Assembly: GCA_017311185.1 (NCBI GenBank)
Contig: JAESUZ010001071.1
Span: 558,001-622,000, forward strand
Length of the DNA stretch: 64,000 nt
Direction: 5' to 3'
Source: Proteles cristata cristata
Taxonomy: Eukaryota; Chordata; Mammalia; Carnivora; Hyaenidae
Shown: positions 58,799-64,000 of the stretch, in pieces
Numbering within the stretch: the first letter of the stretch is position 1
How the letters are laid out: every line of letters begins with the position of its first letter
Program-made: the position numbers and the translations under genes
The notes under the pieces: generated by a model
What the model was told of the DNA's origin: nothing
Seen by the model: only the letters and a program-made list of their open reading frames with translations
The model's database searches: none

Positions 58799-59029
58799 GG
58801 CTATGTTTAGTCAGTCCCAATCCTGGCATTAATGTTTACTTATTGCACAGATGGAGGCCACCATTTTGTCATGATACTCCCAACCTCTCCATATACATAA
58901 TTCTAAAACAAAGACAAGAGTATAATGAAGCAGTAAAAATCTTGTTAGAGTAACTAAGACATGGATGTAAAATGTAATAGTAACAACAAAAAGCAAAAAG
59001 GAAAATCAGTAATTATCATTTATCCATCT

Positions 59030-59215
59030 TGTATGCTGTGAAACATTTTATAAACATGTCTTGTATGTTCTTTGTGACATCCTCACACGGGAACCATTTA
59101 TATCCTCAATTTATACTAAGCAATGTATCCCATGTCAAATGGCATAGCCAAACTGAAACTCAAAGTTGACTATTTCCAGTGCCCATGTTCTTCCACTCCA
59201 TACCATTTAGCCTCT
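59030..59215 (-). mobile_element. MIR SINE, antisense
   Basis: 'gctgtgaaacattttataaacatgtc', 'ttgtgacatcctcacacgggaaccatttatatcc', 'ccagtgcccatgttcttccactccatacc' follow reversed MIR end to end. Confidence 0.65.
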
Positions 59216-59538
59216 AGGAATGCCAATCTCCTTATGGGGACTACAATGTCATCATTTTACAAAATGAAACGTCATTGATGAGCCACAACCACAAAGGGAA
59301 TTCATAGTCCTGGGAAAGAGTGATAAAAGGGTGATTTTAAAGATTTGGAAAGATTTAACATTAAGCAACTTTAATGTATGAAAGAAACTAGTGAGTCCCA
59401 GAAAAAGAAGGGGCAGAGCTCTCTTTAAAATATACACTGATTTTTGAAATGTTTCTTGATATTATAAGCAACAGATAATGTAAGTCAGCAAGAGTTGAAT
59501 AACCCATCCCAACTGGTGAGAAGAAATGAGAAGTTTTC

Positions 59539-59763
59539 GGGGCACCTGGGTGGCTCAGTTGGTTAAGCGTCTGACTTCGGCTCAGGTCATGATCTCACGG
59601 TTCGTGAGTTCGAGTCCCACATCAGGCTCTGTGCTGACAGCTCAGAGCCTGGAGCCTACTTCGGATTCTGTGTCTCCCTCTCTCTCTGACCCTCCCCTGC
59701 TCATGCTGTGTGTGTGTCTCTCTCTCTCTCAGAAATAAATAAAACATTAAAAATTAAAAAAAA
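59539..59763 (+). mobile_element. SINEC, young full-length copy
   Basis: GGGGCACCTGGGTGGCTCAG, 'cggttcgtgagttcgagtccc', 'gtgctgacagctcagagcctggagcc', CAGAAATAAATAAAACATT and A-rich end. Perfect 18-base target duplication AAGAAATGAGAAGTTTTC at 59521-59538 and 59764-59781. The 70-codon plus frame inside is translated SINE. Confidence 0.97.
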
Positions 59764-60055
59764 AAGAAATGAGAAGTTTTCAATGAAACATTAAACTCAA
59801 CACATTTAAGGAAAAAGAGATATTTGAGAATGTGAAGATGTGTGACCATGTTCTGACAAAGCACATACACCTTACAGACAACGAGATGGAGCTCTAAATC
59901 CTAGAGCAGATGTCTCAAAAGTATTTAAGACTTGGGATTTTATGTATTATTGTTAATGTTTGCTGCAATGTGAGAAAATTAGAATTCCAGAGAGGGAGGA
60001 AAATACTTAACTGATAACAGAATGGAATGGAATGCCCGTCTAAAGAGGGAGAGGA

Positions 60056-60304
60056 TGGGGCACCTGGGTGACTCAGTCAGTTAAGCGTCTGACTTCGGCT
60101 CAGGTCATGATCTCACGGTCTGTGGGTTCGAGTCCCGCATCGGGCTCTGTGCTGACAGCTAGCTCAGAGCCTGGAGCCTGCTTCAGATTCTGTGTCTCCC
60201 TCTCTGTCTGACCCTCCCCTGCTCACGCTGTCTCTCTCTCTCTCTTTATCTCTCTCTCTCTCTCTCTCTGAAATAAATAAAAGCATTTAAACATTAAAAA
60301 AAAA
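60056..60304 (+). mobile_element. SINEC, young full-length copy
   Basis: GGGGCACCTGGGTGACTCAG, 'ggttcgagtcccgcatcgggctctgtgctgacag', extended (CT)n at 60228-60267, GAAATAAATAAAAGCATTT. Perfect 15-base target duplication TAAAGAGGGAGAGGA at 60041-60055 and 60305-60319. Confidence 0.97.
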
Positions 60305-60319
60305 TAAAGAGGGAGAGGA

Positions 60320-61689
60320 AGGGATGCTCAGAAATAAGCAGGGATCAGAGTGGTGTTGTGACATCTAAGAGAAGTTATAGCAGAGGGAATGGTGGACGCT
60401 GGTCAAAGCACAATGCAGGTCCAGAAAGACAATGACTCAGGCCCATGGAATTTGAGAATTCAGAGGTAATAATGCTCTCAATGAGAATGGTTTTGGTGTA
60501 AAGAGAAGGCCAGGTTGCAAGATGTGGACTGTAGGGAAGTAAGGGAAGAGATGCAGGAAACTATTAAAGAAAGTTTAGATAAAAATAAATGATATATATG
60601 ACCAGATCTATAGATATATGATATCCAGGGAGAGGGGATGAAAGGGAAAGAGAGTAAGAGGGAGTGAAAGCACATAATGGAGCTAGGGTCTACTGCTAAG
60701 GATCTACTGTGGATCATAAAGGCATATTTGAGCTCTTCATATGAGAAATTGAAATGACTGTTGATTTGGTAGGAACCTGAATTGTTTTCAAAACTTAGTG
60801 GATCTAGCTCTTGTTTCCTCTCAAAGAAACTTTAATGCACAGACTGTGAAAGGTGAGTTCCTAGTATTTGTCATGCCTTGCTGAATTATCAGAACTGGTG
60901 CCCCTGAGCAAAGTACAGAATGTCTATACAAGTGTACCAGAAATTAGGGCATCAGGGTTGCCTGAAATGGAAAGAATATCTGAATATGGGAACTAATCTT
61001 GTAATCTATGACCATTTTTTCTTTTCTACTGAAACTGTTCTAAATGTTTCAAGGTACTCTTAGATGAGGCTAAGAAATGAGCCTAATACTTTGAAAATCT
61101 ACTCTGCTTAGTAGGGGCCAAATGATCACCAGCCACAAGAGAAGGCAAAAGTGAAAAGGAAAAAAAAAAAGAAAAGAGAGAGAGAGAGAGAGAGAGATCT
61201 GATTAGTATTCCAGGAACAAAAATAAACTGCACTGAAAGTAAGAGAAGGGACTGGGAATTAAAACCTATGGATGGTGTCCAGATTTAATTTGCTCCATTT
61301 TGCAAGTTAAATCATGATCTTCCTAATGACCAGCTCCCTAGGCAGATAGATACACAGATGTGCAACCATTATTGACTGACAGGACCTGGGATGACTCTTT
61401 AGCCTTAGCTTCACCTGTTAGTTCCATAATATTTGAAGCCACACAGGCAGGTTGCTAAACACAGAACCTGAACTTCATTTTCATTGCCTATTATATTTTG
61501 AAAAAGCTGAGGGAGTACAGAGTGCGAGATTAAATTAAAAAATCTGTGATGACAGAGGTAAAAACCTCTAGATCCTTGAGAGTTAAAACTGGTTGCAAAG
61601 TTAAAACTGGTGCTGTCACCCACCTCATTCATTTATTCTTCTCAACAACTTTTTGAGATCTATAGCTTCAACTCCATTTTTGGAATAAA
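60320..61689. other. unassigned stretch with (GA)n
   Basis: An A-run followed by (GA)n lies at 61160-61198. Purine-rich text at 60350-60620 may be an old repeat but was not matched. Frames of 79 and 73 codons on the minus strand lack motifs. No gene seen. Confidence 0.4.
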
Positions 61690-62122
61690 GCAAGTAGAGC
61701 TATATCCATAATACCCCTCCTATGGGTTCCTCTCTTGAGCTTCTACTTCTTCTTTGTTCTTGCTTATGGCTTCACCTTCTTTCTTGGCCCTTTAAATGTT
61801 GCCTTTCCTCTGGAGGTATCTTTTTTTCTCTCTCATTCTAACCTCCCTAGTGAAGCTCTCAGATCTAGGGTTCAGATTCCACAAATATGCCAATGACTCC
61901 CAAATCAGATCGGCCGAGCTCTAGCCATAACTACTGGGGTAACTACTTGGATAGTTCAAAGATTTAATATCAAAAGTTAATTTGTTATATTTTTCCCCAG
62001 ATTCCTTCCTTCTCCCGTATTCTTCTCATTATTGCCATCTATCTGGTTTCTCCATTTTTGACTTTGTTCATTCTGTCAGGCCCTTCTGCCAATTAATCAC
62101 TAAGACCTCTTGGTTCTCTTCT
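61690..62122 (+). mobile_element. L2 LINE, part 1
   Basis: 'ttgcttatggcttcaccttctttcttggccc', 'ccaatgactcccaaatcagat', 'gttcattctgtcaggccc' run in the order of the L2 region before its 3' conserved part. It resumes after a SINE at 62348. Confidence 0.5.
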
Positions 62123-62331
62123 TCTTTTTTTTTTTTTTTTAATGTTTTATATATTTCTAGGAGAGAGAGAGACAGCTTGAGCAGGGGAGGGTCAGAGAGA
62201 GAGGGAGTCAGGCGCCAGGCTCTGAGCTGGCAGTCAGCACAGAACCCGACGCGGGGCTCAAACCCACGAAACGCGAGATCATGACCTAAGCGAAAGTCGG
62301 ACGCTTAACCGACTAAGCCACCCAGGCGCCC
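62123..62331 (-). mobile_element. SINEC, young copy inserted in L2
   Basis: Antisense head AAGCCACCCAGGCGCCCC, GGGGCTCAAACCCACG, CGAGATCATGACCTAAGC, GA-rich body and T-run tail. Perfect 16-base target duplication CTCTTGGTTCTCTTCT at 62107-62122 and 62332-62347. Confidence 0.97.
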
Positions 62332-62347
62332 CTCTTGGTTCTCTTCT

Positions 62348-63010
62348 AAACATCTCACAAATCCACCTCTACTTCCTTGTTCTAGACGACCACTATCCTT
62401 TCTCTGTACTTCTGCCCCAGCAGGAGTCTCTACCTCTAATTTATATCCTACACTAAAATCAGAGGAGCCTTCCAGACATGTACGCTTACAATATGAAGGC
62501 ATATTTTTGTTTGGAAATTGTCAGAGATTCCTTACTAGACTCATTATCAATGCAAAGCTAGTCAGTGTAGTATAAAAGGCCCTTCATGGTCTGACTCTTG
62601 CTTACTTCACCAGCTGCATTTATCTCCACTTGCAATCTTCTCTCTCACTTCAACACACCCTAAATTCCATTTCCACCTGAACATGCCATTAACTTGGTCA
62701 CCTCTAAATGGGAACACCTTTTAAACCCTATGTCAAGATTATCTTTTCTCTATTTCTGCCCTGGGGTAATAAATACCACTTAGCCTTCAGGATTAAGCTC
62801 TACCATTTCTTCTTGAAGCCTTCCCTGAGTGATTTCTCTACTAAGATCCTCCATGACACGTAACTCTATTACAGACAGTGCTTATAACCCATAAGCACTC
62901 TAATTTCCTGGTTACTTTTCTTTGTGCTCCTTTGAATTTAGGTGGCTTCCTACGACAACAAAACCAGTAAGTTGCAGACTCAAAATTTAAATCCAGTTCT
63001 GCCCTCTCTT
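62348..63010 (+). mobile_element. L2 LINE, part 2 (3' region)
   Basis: 'aaaaggcccttcatggtctgactcttgcttacttcaccagctgcattt', 'tctctctcacttcaacacaccc', 'tcaggattaagctctaccatttcttcttgaagccttccctgagtgattt' is the well-known L2 3' region in order. Best-preserved L2 in the window. Confidence 0.8.
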
Positions 63011-63354
63011 CATTGGACCACCCTTCTTGAATATAATCCATGGTGTGCAGAAATCTAGCATGCTAACTTCCTTATAAGTTTTATTTATAAGGAATGGAGA
63101 CACTTCCATGCATGCTTATTCTTACTAACCACATATTTGATATATCTTTCATCACCAGAATCACCAAAATGGTTTGGACAATTATGGTCATCTATTAACT
63201 TTCCCATTTGAACCAATATGCATACATGTTGTTGTGTCCTAGTCTCAGTCTATCAATAACCAATGTTGTAGTTGGATTGGACCTATGGTTCTTATTATGA
63301 TTGCGAAATGTCTTCAGCAAAAGCAAAAAACAAAACAAAAACAAAAACAAAAAC
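63011..63354. other. unassigned stretch with (AAAAC)n
   Basis: AT-rich. A CAAAA repeat at 63325-63354 borders the next SINE's target site. Confidence 0.45.
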
Positions 63355-63367
63355 ATCAGGAAACTTT

Positions 63368-63606
63368 GATGGGGTACTTGGATGCCTCAGTCAGTTAAGC
63401 ATCTGACTTTAGCTCAGGTCATGATCTCACGGTTGGTGAGTTTGAGAACTGCATGGGGTCCACACTGACAATGAGGAGCCTACCTGGGATCCTACTTGGG
63501 ATTCTCTCTCTCCCTCTCTCTCTGCCCCACCCCCACTCATGCTTATGCTCCCTTCCTCTCTCTCTCTCTCAAAAATAAATAAACTTCAAAAAAATTTTTT
63601 CTAAAT
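63368..63606 (+). mobile_element. SINEC, older copy
   Basis: GATGGGGTACTTGGATGCCTCAG-like head (mutated), CAGCTCAGGTCATGATCTCA-like core, CT-rich body, CAAAAATAAATAAACTTC tail. Perfect 13-base target duplication ATCAGGAAACTTT at 63355-63367 and 63607-63619. Confidence 0.95.
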
Positions 63607-63619
63607 ATCAGGAAACTTT

Positions 63620-64000
63620 AAGGAGGAAAAAAGGTTTATTATTCAGAAATCCTGGAAAGCACATGGCATACCTAAGGTCCTGGGCAGGAAAAGAGAGAGA
63701 AAGCTTGAGCTTGCACTTGTTTTCATTTGGGTGGAAGGTGGTGGCCTAGGGTTTTGGGGGTCCACTTTAATTGGTGAATTTAAAACATAAGAGCAATAAT
63801 TTAAAGCATGGGAAGAGGAAAAACAAAAAGCCCTAAGAGTCAGTTATCAAAATCAGCCAAGATCACTTAAACAAAGGAGCCTAGGGCACGGGAGTTTGGT
63901 GGGGATTGGGGGATTGCCTAGCTTTTTATCTAGTCCTGTGGCTGGCAATGTGTTTGTTTGAGATGACCATCTTTGAAGTGGATGCCTCTTTGAAATGAAT
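63620..64000. other. unassigned stretch to window end
   Basis: G-rich and A-rich mixed sequence; no gene or repeat recognised. Confidence 0.4.

Noticed and set aside
58587..58829. 80-codon Ser/Phe/Leu frame, minus strand
   Set aside because: Translation of the (GAAA)n SINE tail.
59539..59763. SINE heads as tRNA genes
   Set aside because: The tRNA-Lys-like A and B boxes belong to SINEC elements. No copy keeps a full cloverleaf with acceptor pairing, and the body and AATAAA tail show they are retroposons.
1..64000. A novel multi-gene system, operon, prophage or mobile gene cassette
   Set aside because: The whole window is mammalian repeat landscape with no intact protein-coding gene. I will not build a system from chance frames.

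Overview
The window is nuclear DNA of a carnivoran, most likely a cat (Felidae). The diagnostic evidence is about 23 copies of a tRNA-Lys-derived SINE (the SINEC family). Their heads read GCGCCTGGGTGGCTCAG, followed by a B-box-like GGTTCGAGCCC, a CT-rich body and an AATAAATAAA tail. There are also two 3' ends of a carnivoran-type LINE-1. The sequence is AT-rich, poor in CpG, and full of mammalian fossil repeats (MIR, L2, MLT1, old L1, hAT and Tigger-like elements). I found no host exon, tRNA, rRNA, CRISPR array, operon or any bacterial or plasmid feature. Every long open frame I examined is an L1 fragment, a retroviral fragment, an antisense shadow, a translated microsatellite or an unremarkable chance frame. 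It reads as an intergenic or large-intron, gene-poor interval.

Layout. 1-6.8 kb: mostly single-copy DNA with decayed MIR and L2 pieces. 6.8-7.6 kb: three same-strand SINEs in a row, one inserted into the tail of the next. 7.8-14.6 kb: L2, two MLT1 LTRs in opposite orientation and long unassigned stretches. 15.3-15.5 kb: a polypurine tract. 17.2-18.4 kb: first L1 3' end (+). 19.7-24.5 kb: SINEs, an old L1 interrupted by a SINE, and (CA)n, (GT)n and (TCTA)n arrays. 25.9-27.4 kb: two antisense L2 blocks. 28.4-29.5 kb: the 3' end of a betaretrovirus-like endogenous retrovirus on the minus strand (broken env plus LTR). 31.4-32.6 kb: a CpG-enriched, repeat-free block with a G-quadruplex motif. 33.6-34.3 kb: one DNA transposon nested in another. 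34.65-35.97 kb: second L1 3' end (+) carrying a short SINE. 36.5-37.6 kb: old L1 and a SINE with a compound microsatellite tail. 37.6-40.5 kb: repeat-free DNA. 41.97-42.19 kb: a small hAT element with terminal inverted repeats and target duplications. 42.9-43.0 kb: a (TTCC)n array. 44.3-46.8 kb: three SINEs. 47.5-50.6 kb: two old L1 pieces, the second (-) reaching into ORF2 and split by a SINE. 51-55 kb: SINEs, MIRs and a MER5-like piece. 56.1-56.9 kb: a perfect 21-bp hairpin and a perfect 35-bp tandem duplication. 56.9-60.3 kb: four SINEs, two of them young. 61.7-63.0 kb: an L2 split by a young SINE. 63.37-63.61 kb: the last SINE.

Nothing here works together as a pathway. The biology is insertion history: L2 and MIR first, then DNA transposons, MLT1 and old L1, then carnivoran L1, a betaretroviral ERV and successive waves of SINEs. 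Many SINEs keep clear target-site duplications, so the order of several events can be read directly. Repeat family names come from recalled consensus features, not a database search, and edges without a visible target duplication are good to roughly 10-50 bases. I do not see a previously undescribed system. The best leads are the hairpin and tandem-duplication pair near 56 kb, the ERV remnant, and the CpG/G-quadruplex block.
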